From contig OW203724.1 of NCBI GenBank assembly GCA_934045075.1, positions 16,049,143 through 16,113,142 of the forward strand: a stretch of DNA of 64,000 nucleotides. Reading direction: 5' to 3'. The notes below the pieces were generated by a model, which was not told where the DNA came from, searched no databases, and saw nothing but the letters and a program-made list of their open reading frames with translations. The stretch's first letter is position 1; each line of letters opens with the position of its first letter. The DNA is from Yponomeuta sedellus (taxonomy: Eukaryota > Arthropoda > Insecta > Lepidoptera > Yponomeutidae). Shown here piece by piece: positions 19,436 to 34,400 of this stretch. The translations under genes and the position numbers were made by a program.

Positions 19436-22400
19436 GTATATTTCGAATTTTATATCTTCTAAATAAATATCAAGAAATTAAGAACCAAACCATGAGTCTC
19501 GTTCTACAATCAGCAGGGCATATAACCTATTTTGGTTAAAAGCGCGGGATATATCCTGTATTCCCTTTGTACCTGGTCTATGTTACTACTCTGTTCCATT
19601 TTTTCAACCCAATAAATAACAGCGGTGCTGTGAAACTAGCGCGGTACGGAACTTATACAAACCTGTATACATTTATTGCTTACTCCATTACAATAACTTC
19701 CATGGAACTTGTTCAGCAGAGTAAATTTAATAATATTACAATTCCTTTACGAAATTCAGCGGCGTAGCGTGGGTGTCGGCCTCCCGGATCGTACGAAAAA
19801 TTTGCAGCTCTTACAACACATTACAATGAAATCAAATCGTAGTCCCAACAAGCTGGATTTTTGTGTAGGTCTTAAAAACTTCATTGCAAATTCAATGAAA
19901 TTAAAATTTCCCAAAATTCAAGTTGTAATGTCTTATCTGAGGTCAAATTTAAACATTTATTGTTTAAAGACTAATAAAGGTATGGACACTTTTTTACCTT
20001 ATGAAGCACCTGTTTCAAGTTACAACAATTTCAGACCGCAGGACAGATAGATAATATGTCTGATATATGTATTGATTATTTATGTACACTTTTCTGCAAA
20101 ACATCTGAGGAAGTCCGCTTTTTAGGGTTTCGTAGTCAACAAGATTTGTTTTTGCACTGGGGCTTCTTGAATACTTAACTGATGTCAACTGGTAACATCA
20201 GTAATTGTATATACTTCCTATACTTTGGTGGCCTTACAATGGCCTTACCTGTGTATGTAGTAAATTAGTTTCGTTTAGTTGGCTAATAGGTTCTGTAAAA
20301 TTATCTCTGGTTAAAAAATTATGTTTAAATCGCTTTTTTGCAGTCAATGCTGGTGCTGGGTGCGATTATATTATCGCAAATGATAATCTGGGATAATAAA
20401 ACCGGTCACTTTTAATTATCATCTTTATGTAATTTAAAAACCTATTTAGAGGCTAAAAATTTCACCCATGCCGGGATTCGAACCCGCAACCTCTGGCTAT
20501 CCGTACCAGCGCTCTACCAATTGAGCCAATGGGTGACTCACGGCATCAGTGAAATTTCGAACCTCTTTACAATATTCTCTGTATTACGTACAGGCAGCGA
20601 CATCTGACTTAAGCAAATTGCATTACTTACAGCCCCGACTACCTACTTTGCAGTTAGGTTTAACATCGGAACGATATCACTGTACCCACATGATTACACT
20701 ATTTTTATTTTTAATGCACTAACCCGTGCTAAGGAACAAATTTAAAAACCTATTTAGAGGCTAAAAATTTCACCCATGCCGGGATTCGAACCCGCATTTT
20801 TTATTTCCGAATTTTTAAATAGGTTTTTAAACCTCTAAATAGGTTTTTAAATTTGTTCCTTAGCACGGGTTAGTGCATTAAAAATAAAAATAGTGTAATC
20901 TTTATGTAATCGCACCAATTGAAATTTTGTGTTTTCAGAATGGTGAAATGGTGGACATGACGCTAGCTGCCGACGGGCACATTGTAAAAGTGCATCAGAT
21001 CCTTATGGCGCTGGCCAGTCCATACCTCAAGGAGCTCATCAGTTCTGCCCCGTGCAAGCATCCTGTGATTTTCTTAAATGTATGTGTACTTTTTCTCCAA
21101 CATTTCCTTAATTCTTCAAGCCTTAGCGGTAAAGTTCCTCTATATCGAGCCTTATACTTCCCGTTTTTAAAAAATAGCCTATGTACTACCAAAAACTTTC
21201 TCTATTTCGATGTTTTCTCGAAGTCTTGCGATTTCACGGGAGTCTAATCCTTTCTCTCGATCATTTATTTAGACGGAACAGCAAAGAATGACTTTCGTCC
21301 ATTGTGAGCCAAAAAGCAGAGCTCTTTCTTTACATGAGCGCCTACTCTCTGCTAATAACAGTTTATATCTCAGAAAAAATCAAATAAACTCTGTCTTTAA
21401 TGCGGTAGGTACTGACGTCTAATAAAAGAAATCAGTTATATTGCTATGTCTATTTATTTATCCAATATACAGGAGATCATCTTCTTCAATCGGACTATGA
21501 GAAATACTTTATCAGAAGAAAACACCGCTAATATGCCCATATTCACTTTCTCTGCGAGACGACCTGTGTCCTACAATGGCAGGTTGTAGCCAATTTTCTA
21601 TGTATATGATAAAGAGATATTTTATTCATCAATACAAACAACTTTTATTTTGGAGAAAACACAATTCCTAATCGCAAAAGAATACCGGCTGTCCCATAAA
21701 TTTGAAAGCCTATTAATAGGATACCTATATGTCTGATTAACCTACAAAGGACTTTTTCTCTTAAATCGATACAGGTAGCCATCGACGTCGACTAGGTGGA
21801 CTTTTCACAGAATGTGTGTCAATTAACTTGTTAATTATGGCAAATTGACAAATAATAAAAAACATCTAAAAATACGGAATCTTAAAATAACAAACTTAAT
21901 GAGTACATTCATGAGTTTTTTTCGATTTACAACTAATAATTGAAGTAGTCAAGTGCTAGTCGCACTCGTGCACTGAGGGTTCTGTATCACCATAAAAATA
22001 ATATTAAGTATTTAGAAAAGACAGTGTTTTCTTTCCTTTAGTTCGGGATCCATGAATGTAATGTAATAAACTAAGGTCCGGTCCGAATTGAGAATTTTAC
22101 TAAATACAGTAACATTCTGTCACACTCTTTTGTGAGAAACTCGAAGAGACAGCGCTACAATTACCTATTAAATTCCCAATTCAGAAACTGGCCCTAATTA
22201 TTGAAACACTTAAAATAATACTATATCTTGTCTTTTTTTTATCGAAACCTTAGGCTAGCTGAGTCTCGACCCTACTGACCCCTAAACAATATTATTTTAA
22301 AATTCTGTAAAATAATTCAAACTTGACTAGACGGCTGCGCCGGCCAGCTATTATAAAGAAGTATCGTTACAGTACCATATGCATGTATAAATAATAAAAT

Positions 22401-25400
22401 AAAATAAAAAAGCCTTTAATTCATCCATAAATTAATTATATACATAAAAATATTTAAAAAAAAATATTTCAATATTATTATTTCATGCATTTAAATACTA
22501 TTAATTTGATTATAAAGTTTATTAATTAATTATTATTTGTTAACATTATTTATGGAAGTCGCCTCCTCGGCGTAGGCCTCCCCCTGTTTCCTCCACTCTT
22601 CTCTGTCTCTGGCTTGTTTTCTCCAGTTTGGACTACATCTCTGCTTAAAATATCTTCCCATCTTCGCCTTGGTTTTCCCACTTTTCTTTTCCCATCTCGG
22701 GGATACCAGTCAGTCACCTTTTTCGCCCATTTGTTGTTATCCATTCTACATACATGTCCTGCCCATTTCCATTTTAGTTCTCTGATTCTTGTTACAATGT
22801 CTGTTATTTTAGTTCTTTTTCGTATTGACTCGTTGGTATTTTTGTCGGATAGTTTAATGTTTAGCATGCTTCTCTCCATTTTCCTCTGATGTATGGCAAG
22901 TCTCCTCTCGTACTCTTTTCTTAAAGCCCATGTTTGGCATCCGTAAGTCAGGCAGGGGAGAATTGCCACTTCATACAGTTTCCTTTTGATCTTTATATGA
23001 ATCTTATTATTTTTCATGATTTCTTTTAAAGACCAGTATTTCCTCCATGAGATGGCAATTCTTCTATTTATTTCTTTGTTCTGTCAGATTCTCGAAGGAA
23101 ACTGCTTGGCCTAGATATATATAGTCTTTAACATGCTCTATTGTGTTTTCATCTACCATTATAACTTCTTCTTCTCCATTCGTAATAATCTTTGTTTTTG
23201 AGGCATTTAGGCATAGGCCGACTGTCTTACTTTCAATTGATAATTCTGTGAGGATGCTTTCTAGTTCTTTCGGGTCTTCAGAGAAAATAGCAATGTCATC
23301 CGCGAATCGTAGGTGGCTCAGGTATTCCCCGTTTATTTTTATTCCTTTCCTTTCCCAGTTCAAGTTTCTGAATATCATCGCAAGCACTGCTAGGAATATA
23401 TTGGGTGAAAGAGGGTCGCCTTGCCTTACTCCTTTCCTTATTGGAAATTCTGGCCCATCTCTCTCAAGTCGTATTTTAGAAGAGCAGTTTGAGTACAGGC
23501 TATGTAGTATTTCCACGTATTCTTCGTCGATTCCTTGTTGTAAAAGTGCTTTCCAGATAGCTGCATGTTCCAAGGAGTCTAAAGCCTTCGTGAAATCGAT
23601 AAAGGATATGTAAAGGATCCTTCCATATTCATTTGTTTTTTCTATTATCTGTGACACTGTATAGATATGATCAATGGTTGAAAAGTGTTTTCGGAAGCCA
23701 GAGTGTTCGCAGGGTTGGTTCTCTTCTAATGTTTTTGTTAGTCTGTTAAGCATCAGTTTTGAAAAAATCTTGTATGTGTTTGTCATTAAACTTATAGGTC
23801 TATAATTGTTTAGGTTGCTTCTGTCCCCTTTTTTGTGAAGTAGTGTGGTAGTAGATTTGGACCATTGTAGTGGTGTATTTTTCTTGCGAAGTATATTGTT
23901 AATACCATATGCATGTGCAATAAATAAATACATACATATTTACTGTACCCAGCCCTAAGGGGAGTCCGTCTTCCACTTGGCTGGATTATTTTTAAATTTA
24001 AACTGTGTTTGAGTGACACTTTGAATTGTTCCAGAATGTGTCCCACAAAACCCTGTGCTACCTGCTTGAATACGTGTACACAGGAGAGGTCATGGTACCA
24101 GCGCAGAATTTCTCGCCATTTATCAAAACAGCCAAAGAGCTTCACATCAAGGGACTCGAAAATGTGGTATGTATCTGATATTTACAATAACTATTATTTT
24201 GAAGTAAAATCCTACGTAAATAAGATGAAACCTCAATCTAAGCAATGAACAGTTATCTATCTTACTATCTAGTGTTAGTAAAGCTAACATTTTGGTTGGG
24301 ATCGACATGGATGGATACCCGATGCCGGAGTGTTATAAACCGTTAGAAAATAACCTATTGCAATAATAACAATATAACCAATCAGAAAATAACCAATGCA
24401 AATTATGAATATGGTTGTAAGATGATTATTAGATAGAATTTTAACAATTTCTGGCAAACAATACCTACCTGTTGTGAACGAGTATACCTTTAAGTTTCGT
24501 AAAGTACCAGATACAAACAGACCATACAAACGTGAACCAAATCAAACCAATCAATCAAATCAAAGTGAGTTTGTGTACGTGTATTAGTATTTAGATTAAC
24601 TTTTACTGCTCAACATTAAACTCGGTTTAAATCTCTCGTTATATGTGTCTCGTGACACGCAGCTCAAGCCCAACTCTCATAATAACATTTGACGAACAAT
24701 GTCGGGTCGAGTCAATGTCGGCAGTGAAATTGTGAATAAGTTGTAGATTAAACCTTGTTCAACTATACGACTTCTGCAGAAATACCCCGTGCTTTGGGTA
24801 ACGAGACAATATTATAGTCGTAAATATAAAACAAATTTGAAAATTCCAAGCTGTTAGATGTAGTTAAATTTTCTGATTTCCAATTTTGATAGCTGATCCG
24901 ATTTTTTGTTCCAGTTTCCAACTGGTGAGAACGCATCTGCCGCAGAAAATGTGGAAACAGTACCTCCAGATAACACGATGAGACAAATTGTAATCAATTC
25001 AGAACCTGCAACGGTAAGTAAAGCATAATTTTAGGTCCTCGTCTGTATTCATCAAACCCTGTATCAAAAGTTTATTTATGTTATTACAATATTAAAAAAT
25101 GTTAAATTGTGCGACCGAAGCAGCATGCTCTATACATTGCCTCTACGTTAAAATCTTTTTTTTGTTCTGTGGTTAAAATAGCTTAAAAAGCTGTCAGTTT
25201 TTTCGTATGAACTTGGGCCAACTGACAGCTATTAATAGTTCATAACCATATTGTTAGTATACCAGAAACTGGGGGTTAGTCCTGTATGTCGAACAATAAC
25301 TTTTTGCGAGATTATAACGCACACAATTTACTTTCTTCACGCCATAGCATTGGCATTGCTCACTGGTTTTTCTCTGGTTACAGATTAGCTTACCGCCGAG

Positions 25401-28400
25401 GGCACGGAAAATTCACGTTAAGAACGAAAAGACTGGTGCCATATTGTAAGTTACTTGTTCAAACTAATCCTACTACTAATATTATAAACGCGAAAGTTTG
25501 TAAGTATGGATGGATGGATGTTTGTTACTCTTTCACGTAAAAATTACTGAATGGATTTTAATGAAACTTTACAATTTTAATTTCATTTATATTTTATGTA
25601 TTTACAAAACCCACTGCACTAGTAATTAAATATTCACAATAATATATATTACACATCAGAATAACACATAGGGTACAATTTATAATGATATTGTGTGAAT
25701 TGTCCAAAATATGACGATAAGTGTCAAATAAGTAGGGAAAAATCTACCATCTGCGAGCTATTCTGGCGTGCGCTGCCAAAACCTTTTCTACACAAGCCTC
25801 GTACAAGTTACTCGAAATACTATGCCTGCGCAGACGAAGTCGCGGCCACCAGCTAGTATTAAATAAAATTGCACAATGTTCTTTGCCTATTCTGTTCTCT
25901 TCTCTCCTAGGTGTGTTATAATTAAGGCTAACACTCAGCTAACACTGTGTCGAGTATTGGGTCTCGCTCGCCCATCCAACATTTTTCAATACAGTTATCA
26001 GTCCGTGATCGTTCAATGCTGGACACAGGCCTCCTCCAAGCGGTAGTAGCGGATAAGCGGAGAGGTGTAGAACGCCGACTTCTCAATCGGGAGGTCGCCG
26101 GTTCGAACCCGGGCATGCACCAATGAATTTGTCTTCTAAGTTATGTACATTTGTGAAATTATAATATCAATACCACTCGCTGACCTGAAGGAAAACATCG
26201 TAAGGAAACTCTAGAGTCTGAAGTCTTAACGTACCTCAGCGCTTGCTAAGTACAATGGACCAACTATTCTCGCACTCTTTTGCTGTTTGGTATCAATATA
26301 TTTTAGATTTCATTATTTATGTAGGTACATGCACGACGTACCGACTATATTCTTCATGCAATCCACTCCATCCAAAGGTTGTCTGAAAGAGGTCGCTCTT
26401 AGCGATAAGACCGCCAATTGTATAACATTACTTAGATTTAAGAAATCATGGTTGTAATATTTTTCTGGTTGTGCAATAAACTGTTCTCTATCTCTGTCTA
26501 TCTAATTGCGGAAATCTCAGGTCTAACTAACTATAGGCCTCCTCCAACCCATATCACTTCCTTCTTTCCTCGGCCATCCTCACTGCACACAAACTACAGA
26601 TCGTCGGTCCAGGGAGTCGATTCTCGCCCATGCGAATTGAAATGTGTCAATTTCATATTGTGACCAATGCAGTATGGCTTCTCGCTAAGGTGGTGGTCAC
26701 TAACGTGTTATGTGACGAATCGCGAAAGTGACGTTCATCTCACAAATCAAGCAAAGTTAACTTTAGTCCCAGTGTTACTCAAAGTTGTTACATTATGGGC
26801 TAGTTTCTGAATTCAGAATAGAGCCTTCTAGAAGCCTATCGAATAGTCGCCGCATGCTGCGTTTTAGTGGGTAGGCGCACTTCTTGTGAGTCCCACATTG
26901 GCAGCACGGCCGGGTCCGTGGTGTTATGCATGAGCATTCACCACCTCCCTCCCCCGTGTCCTCCGGAGGGTGCCCTTTATAAGGTTAAAAAAAAAACGCG
27001 CTGTCAGTTCCACTTGGAATAGCGAAGAGTGAACTTCGAGCGAACATACCTGCGATACGAGCACAGAACATAAAAAAAGAGTAGAAGTCGTAAGTGGGCG
27101 GTGCCCGCGTGCCTCACATTAGCAATGTATTGCCTATGCGTAGTCGGTGACAGTTTTGTTGACTTCATTTGCCGTGCGCTTCTAGTAAAGAAAAAATGAT
27201 GAAAACTTTATTAAAATGCCTTGCTATGCTGTGTTAGAGAGCAAAAATAAAAGTTTGGGACCAAAATATACCGATCATGCCGTAACATTTCATCTTTAGC
27301 ATGTATTTCATTGTATTTTTAATTAAATTTGTAATGACATGAACACGGAAAGCAATGCAAAAATGAGAAAGTGAAATCACCTTTATTTACTGGTTAGTAA
27401 AGTTAAATTTTCATTGAAGAAAGTGTACATTCTCTAGAAATTTCTGTCGAAATTTGAATTCTACTCGATTACGGATGGGGGCGCACATGATAAAAATCTA
27501 TCGATAATTAGTTGTCTATGACTTAGTAGTCATACATTCTTAACGGTACTTAGGTATTGTAAATTCCAGTTCGTCTAAGTAGGTTAAATAATTATTGTCA
27601 TTTTATACCTACTTCCTAAGTGCCTTTTCATATGCACCCGGTCGCCGTCCGGTCGCCGGGCCGGGTAAAGTAGTAATGTATGAGCTCCGGTCGCCGGCTG
27701 GTCGTTGTGCATATGAAAACTGTCATTGGAGCTCATACATTACTTTTCATACAAGACATGACATGAGCACATACAAGACATGAGCACAGCTAGATTGCGA
27801 TATAGTTTTTCTTAACCAGTTTATCAGGGACTGAAATATTTAAGAAACTATCAAAGTAATTTTAATCTTAAATTTTTAAATATTCCAACCGAGATGTAAA
27901 GTGAGGTTATCGAAAACGACTCATATGGTTTTTACTTCAGTTCAAAACATTAAGTAGTTTACTACTGTTTACCTGTTCAAGTGGTTGTTCTCTTGGCGAG
28001 CATAAGATTTTTGTTTTTAGGGTTCCGTACCTCAAAAGGAAAAAACGGAACCCTTATAGGATCACTTTGTTGTCCGTCTGTCCGTCCGTCCGTCTGTCAA
28101 GACCCTTTTTCTCAGGAACGCGTAGAGGTATGAAGCTGAAATTTAAATCAATTACTCAGGTCTACTGTCCCTTGAAGCTGTGAAAAAATCAAACTTCTAA
28201 ACCAACGCAATCAAAAGATACAGCCGTTTATGCCGCAAATTTTCGACACTTGCAAGGGAATCAAAACCTACAGGGTGCTTCCCGTGAACTCAGAATCTTG
28301 AAATCTGGTACGAAGCAACGTCTTATAGCATAGATAAAGGAAAAATTACGAAAACCATAAATTTTTAGTTACATCACATAATATATATTTTTTTTAATAA

Positions 28401-31400
28401 TTTTAAACTTACTACCCATTTCCTCATAAACGCGTAGAGGTATTAAATTGAAATTCATACCAAATACTCAGGTCTATAATACAGGTTTGTACGGAACCCT
28501 CGGTGCGCGAGTCTGACTCGCACTTGGCCGGTTTTTATGTTATTTGTTTTATGGTTTTTTATTATTCTGCTATTTACCCTTAATACTTCAACCCCTTTGA
28601 CAACATCAAACCGAGGCAATGATAAAACAACCCTCTCGGATTCAAAGCAATTTGGAAGTGAGTTTTCGTTTAGTTTTCCTAGGGAAACCGGATATGAAAT
28701 TAAAATGGAAGGCAGCGATAAGAAGGCAAAATTGGTTCCCAACGAAGATGAGCACAATATATTCAGAGCATTTTCATGAACACTTCATAATAACTAAAAA
28801 AGGCGGAAGGTGGCACTAATGTCGAGCCCTTACCGCCGACTTATCGTAAGCGACATTTTTGTCATAACAGCGATTTTTGTCGTAAGCTACATTTCAGACA
28901 GTAACGGACAAAGTCAAGACATGACTACCCGCTAAAATCAATCAATTACTAAGTTAAAGCAACTGCTCAATTTATTGTAAACACCCCTGTTTAACTATTT
29001 TTAGCGTAACCGACAGCAACAAATATATCGTAACGTACTAATTCTCTAAGAACTGTAGCGCAATCAACACCATTTGTTATCGCAACCGACATAGTGGTAT
29101 AGAATTTCGTCCTTTACCATAAAAGAAACGGCAAAAGCGTGCCAGATCATTCCAGAGAAATAAGTCACTGAGTCACTATCGCTTGAAACTGAATTTTTGA
29201 CAGTTATTTCTAGCAGTTAACAATGGAGAAAATAAACCACACTCGTCATCAGAAGACGTTCCTACTGATTCGCCTAATCCTGAGGATAATTATGCAGATA
29301 TACTGTCTAGTCTTCGTCACTTGTTAATTTTATGCTAATGGACGTAGAATGCGACATAGATCTAAAAGCGGTTCTACGCAATGCGACTTCATCAGCCTTG
29401 CTAAATATTTGATCTCACTGTCTCTCCACAGTCTGACCACAATTCCGAGCTAAGTGATTCTGCATTACTTTAAAAAATCAGAGCCCTTGTTGAATACAGT
29501 GACAGTCTAAATTCATACATTTTAACGCATTTAGATAGGCAAAATTTTATACGCGATGAAAATGAATTAGATAACAATAATCTCACTACTCCTTTGCCGC
29601 ATCCAAGCTTTATCCCTCTGTAAAGCATCCAATATGAAGCTGATCCACTGATCTAGTTTAGAGCCTTTGCTATGAATTTGCTATCAATAGCGTCCGATGA
29701 CACTCATTACGCCGATAGCGTGGATTCATGAGAACCCACCATCGTCAAGTGATACAGAGCAAGTTCTGTCACCACAAATTGAAGAAGAGACTAGTGTTGA
29801 CATTGTCGCAATAAAAGCACTAAATTATATTTACTCCAAGAATTTCAGAGCGTCAGCAACCTAGACCAATTGTACGTACGTGGATTTGAAAGAAAATGGT
29901 TTAGAAGCATTGCTGCTAACAAAGAGAGTGTTTTGTACTATTTTCAACACAGAGTTTAGTATAATAGGGTTTCACTTGCCAAAAAAAGACAAGTGTGGCT
30001 TCTGTGAGAAGTATACAAATTTCCCGGCTGAGAGCAGAAATGTTTTTGAGCAAACTACAGAGTACAAAAACTACATGACAGACAAAGACAAGACAAATGC
30101 AAAGAAGATAAAAAAAAACATATAGCCTGAAGAAAATGAAGAAGAAGAAAAAAATCTAAAGCTCCTGATTCTATTCATCTGAGTGTTGAGTTTTGACTTG
30201 CAGAAGGTCCTTAATACTCCTCATGGAAAAAGCATAAATTTATATTATTCGCGAAAGTATGCATACTACAACGAGAGCATTGACGAATATTTAAAGATGA
30301 AACATAATGCAGAAGTTGTAGATGTATTGGCTGACGGATGAAGACGATTCGGATTTTTATCCGAATCTAATTAGAGGCTAATGAAAGCATGACCTGACAT
30401 TTTCTTAGAATTATTTCCGCGTTTTCTCAGGTCGCGCTTTCCTTAACGAAACTCTAAAAGATTATTCTTAGTTTAAGTTTGTTTAATTGCTGATCGCAGT
30501 TTTATTACAATAATTTTGTAGCGTACATGGACATCCGTACGGCATGAGCGCCAGCGCGCACTGAAGGCGCCGACCGGCTCGTCGCAGATATTTATGCAGG
30601 GCGCATAAGACCTTTTGCCATGCAATGAAGCTTGCTCCTAAGCTGTGATTGGCTGTACAAAAGCAACTAGCTGTAATACATACAAGTTGCAATGTTAACA
30701 TAGGTTATATATTAATAGACATTTTATGCAATACATGGGAAAATCATATACTTCATCTCGCTCATTTTATTACTTCCTCGACCCACAACATTGGTGACCC
30801 CGACGATGGATCAAAACGCCTCCGCCGACAAATCCGCAAGCACTAGCGCAGTCGAAGCGCTCAGCCTAAAAGCACGCCTTCCACCCTTCTGGCGCGACAA
30901 CCCAACGCTATGGTTCGCTCAAATAGAAACCATATTATCGAGCCAGAAGCTAGGCGATGAACAACAGTTTTGCCTCGTCGTAGCCCAACTGGAGAAGGCC
31001 GAAGTTGAACAAATCAGCGACATACTTCTGACAGCACCCGATGGAACTCGTTACAAGCAAGTCAAGAAGAGACTCCTGTCTGTTTATGAAGAGTCAGACA
31101 CCAAAAAGCTACACAGACTACTCAACGAAATCGACCTTGGAGATCAACGACCCTCTCAGCTACTGCGGCAAATGAAAACTTTGTCTGGGGCCAAATTGCC
31201 CAACGAAACGCTACGAATGCTATGGCTAGGCCACTTGCCCTCATCCACCCGTGCGGTGTTGGCAGTCAGCAAAGAAGAAGATCTGGATTCCTTGGCGACA
31301 GTGGCGGACAAAGTCCACGAACAGACGAAGGAAGTAGACTCTCTATGCGACTGTCGAGTTAGACCAGGAGTATCACAAAAAGAAGAGAATAACGACCATA

Positions 31401-34400
31401 ACGAGCTTCGAAGGATGGTTGAGGATCTCACTGACGAAGTGGCGACACTCAGGATGCAACGCTGGCACCCGAGGAAACGAAACGACAGGAACAACCCCTC
31501 ACAACCACGCTTCCAAAATCGTAACGGACGAAGAAACGAACGAGTACCAGGCCTATGCTATTTCCACGAACGCTTCGGTGCAGAAGCCAGGAGGTGCAGA
31601 TACCCATGCGACTTCAAGAATCAGGAAAACTGATGCAGACCTTGGCTACGACGGGACCCGAGGTCAACAGTATCCTACCATCCCACCGTCTTTTCGTGAC
31701 CGACACCAAAAATAACCTGCGCTTCCTGGTCGACACGGGAGCAAACGTTTCCGTCCTGCCAGCAAAGAAAAACCGAAAAACTACGGAGTAAAGACGAACT
31801 GTACGCTGCAAACGGCACCATCATCAATACCTACGGCGAAACAACGCTCGAAGTACACCTTGGCTTTCAAAGGCCCTTACGCTGGAAATTCATACTGGCA
31901 GCTGTAAAGAAACCAATCCTCGGAGCAGATTTCCTGCGCCATCACAATCTGCTAGTCGACCTTCAAGCCGGCAGACTTATCGACAAGAAAACCAGCTTAT
32001 CGGTGGATGCTTCGTTCACCACGACTACCACCACGCCCACCATACTCACCATCAACAAGAACCAACCATACCACGACCTACTAGACAAGTATGTCGAAAT
32101 TACTTCGCCGACGTTCAGCAACACGGAAGGGAGCAAAATAGAACACCATATAATTACAACTGGTCCTCCAGTATACAGTCGGGCAAGACCCTTACCGCCT
32201 CACAAGTACGAGATAGCGAAGAAAGTATTTCAAACGATGCTAGAACAAGGAATATGTCGCCCCTCAAACTCACCATGGGCAAGCCCGCTTCACCTGGCGA
32301 ACAAAAAGAATGGCGAGTTTCGACCATGCGGCGACTACAGAGCACTCAACGCTGTAACAAAAGCAGATCGGTACCCGATACCACGTCTGCGGGATTTCAC
32401 CTTCAATCTTCACGGAAAAACCTTATTCTCGAAGATAGATCTCCGCAAAGCATACAACCAATGCAGAGTGAGAGAAGAAGACATAGAAAAAACAGCTGTT
32501 ATCACAACTTTCGGCTTGTTTGAATTTCCAAGAATGTGCTTTGGTCTTCGGAACGCTGGCCAAACTTTCCAGCGCCACATCAACAATGTGCTCCAAAACA
32601 TGGACTTTGCGTTCCCCTTCGTGGACGACATCCTAGTTGCATCAAAAAGCGAATCTGAGCACAGAAAACATCTAGAACAAGTTTTCAGCGCACTACAGAA
32701 ACACGGCCTTAGATTAAACGTAGCGAAGTGCGTTTTCGGCAAAGAAAAACTAGATTTTCTCGGATACTCTGTCTCAAAAGAGGGAATCAAGCCCACTGAA
32801 GAAAGAATAAAAACAATCATGGAGTATCCTGAACCGAAAACAATACAAGAATTACGGAGATTCCTCGGCGTAATAAATTTCTATAAAGAAAATATTCCTC
32901 AAGCAACACACAAACAGCACGAGCTTTTCAAATACCTAAACAAGGCAAAGAAACACGACACAACAAAAATCGACCTTACCACCACAGAGAGAGAAGCATT
33001 CGAAGCGTGCCGTAGCAGCATCGCGGAAGCGGTAACTTTGTCACACCCTTCCAACGACGCACCACTCGCACTAATGTGCGACGCCTCTAACACATGCGTG
33101 GGTGCAGCCTTGCAGCAGCGAATAAATGGAACCTGGAAGCCCTTGGGATTTTTCTCGAAGAAACTGAACGACGCCCAACAAAACTACAGCACCTTCGATC
33201 GAGAACTACTTGCGATATACCTAGCGATTCGCCACTTCCGAAAAATGTTTGAAGGCAGAGAAATAACGGTTTACACCGACCATAAGCCGCTGACATTCGC
33301 CCTAGCAAAACTGAACAGCAAAACCGAAACACCGTTACGTTCGAGATACCTACACTACATCAGTCAATTCACAACAAGAATTAACCATGTAGGAGGTGAA
33401 GAAAACGTTGTGGCCGATGCACTATCAAGAATAGAAGCAATTTCAAGCCCTTCACCAATCGATTACGCTGAGCTGTCACTATGTCAACAAAGCGATGAAG
33501 AAAAACACGATGTGATCAAAAACAAGGCGCTAAGGTTCGAGACCATTATCGCTTCAGATAACAAACCGGTCCTGTGTGAAACATCAACGGGTATCGCGCG
33601 ACCATACGTACCTAAACAACTACGTCAGACCGCCTTCCTAGCGATCCACACGCTGAGCCATCCCGGCATTCGAGCAACAAGAAAAATGATCACGCGGCGT
33701 TTCTTTTGGCCTAAAATGAACAGCGATATCAACGAATGGTCAAAAAGCTGCATACAATGTCAGAGAGTAAAAGTCCAGCGGCACACAGTCTCGCCACTCG
33801 AAGAATATCAACACGCAGATCGTCTGTCACACATACACATAGACATCGTCGGCCCACTTCCTACGTCAGACGGAAAACGATACTGCGTGACGATAATCGA
33901 CCGAGCGACCAGATGGCCAGAAGCCTTTCCGGTGTCCGAGATAAGCGCAGAGACGGTCGCTAAAATAGTTTACGAAGGCTGGATTACAAGATATGGCTGC
34001 CCGGAACGACTTTCAAGCGACCAGTGCCGACAGTTCGAGTCAGAGGTTTTCAACAACCTGATGAAGAGGATGGGAATTGACAAAAGCCGTACCACTGCCT
34101 ACCATCCCCAAGCAAATGGGATGATTGAAAGATGGCATAGATCTCTGAAGAGCGCTCTAACCGCGCGTCTAAGCAACTCAAGTTGGACAAACGAACTACC
34201 TACTGTGATGCTCGGACTACGTGCGGCGATAAAAGAAGACTCGGGCACGACACCGGCCGAGGCTTTATACGGACAAACACTGCGATTACCGGGAGAATTT
34301 CATGGCGAACCAGCTCCAGAGAGAATTAAAACGCACTATGAAGAGACAATAACAGCGGCAATACGGAAAATCCAAGCAACGAAACGGTCAAGAGACTACC

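Larger units (their letters stand above)
25857..28016. other. Gene B intron 5, left part
   Basis: Holds a tRNA-like SINE fragment (26035-26260), the third 'ctgaaagaggtcgctc' repeat copy (26376-26500) and an interleaved inverted repeat (27624-27745). The remainder is unassigned. Confidence 0.45.

Noticed and set aside
28814..28821. CACTA-type transposon end
   Set aside because: CACTA occurs at the left flank only; the right end does not carry the matching pentamer.
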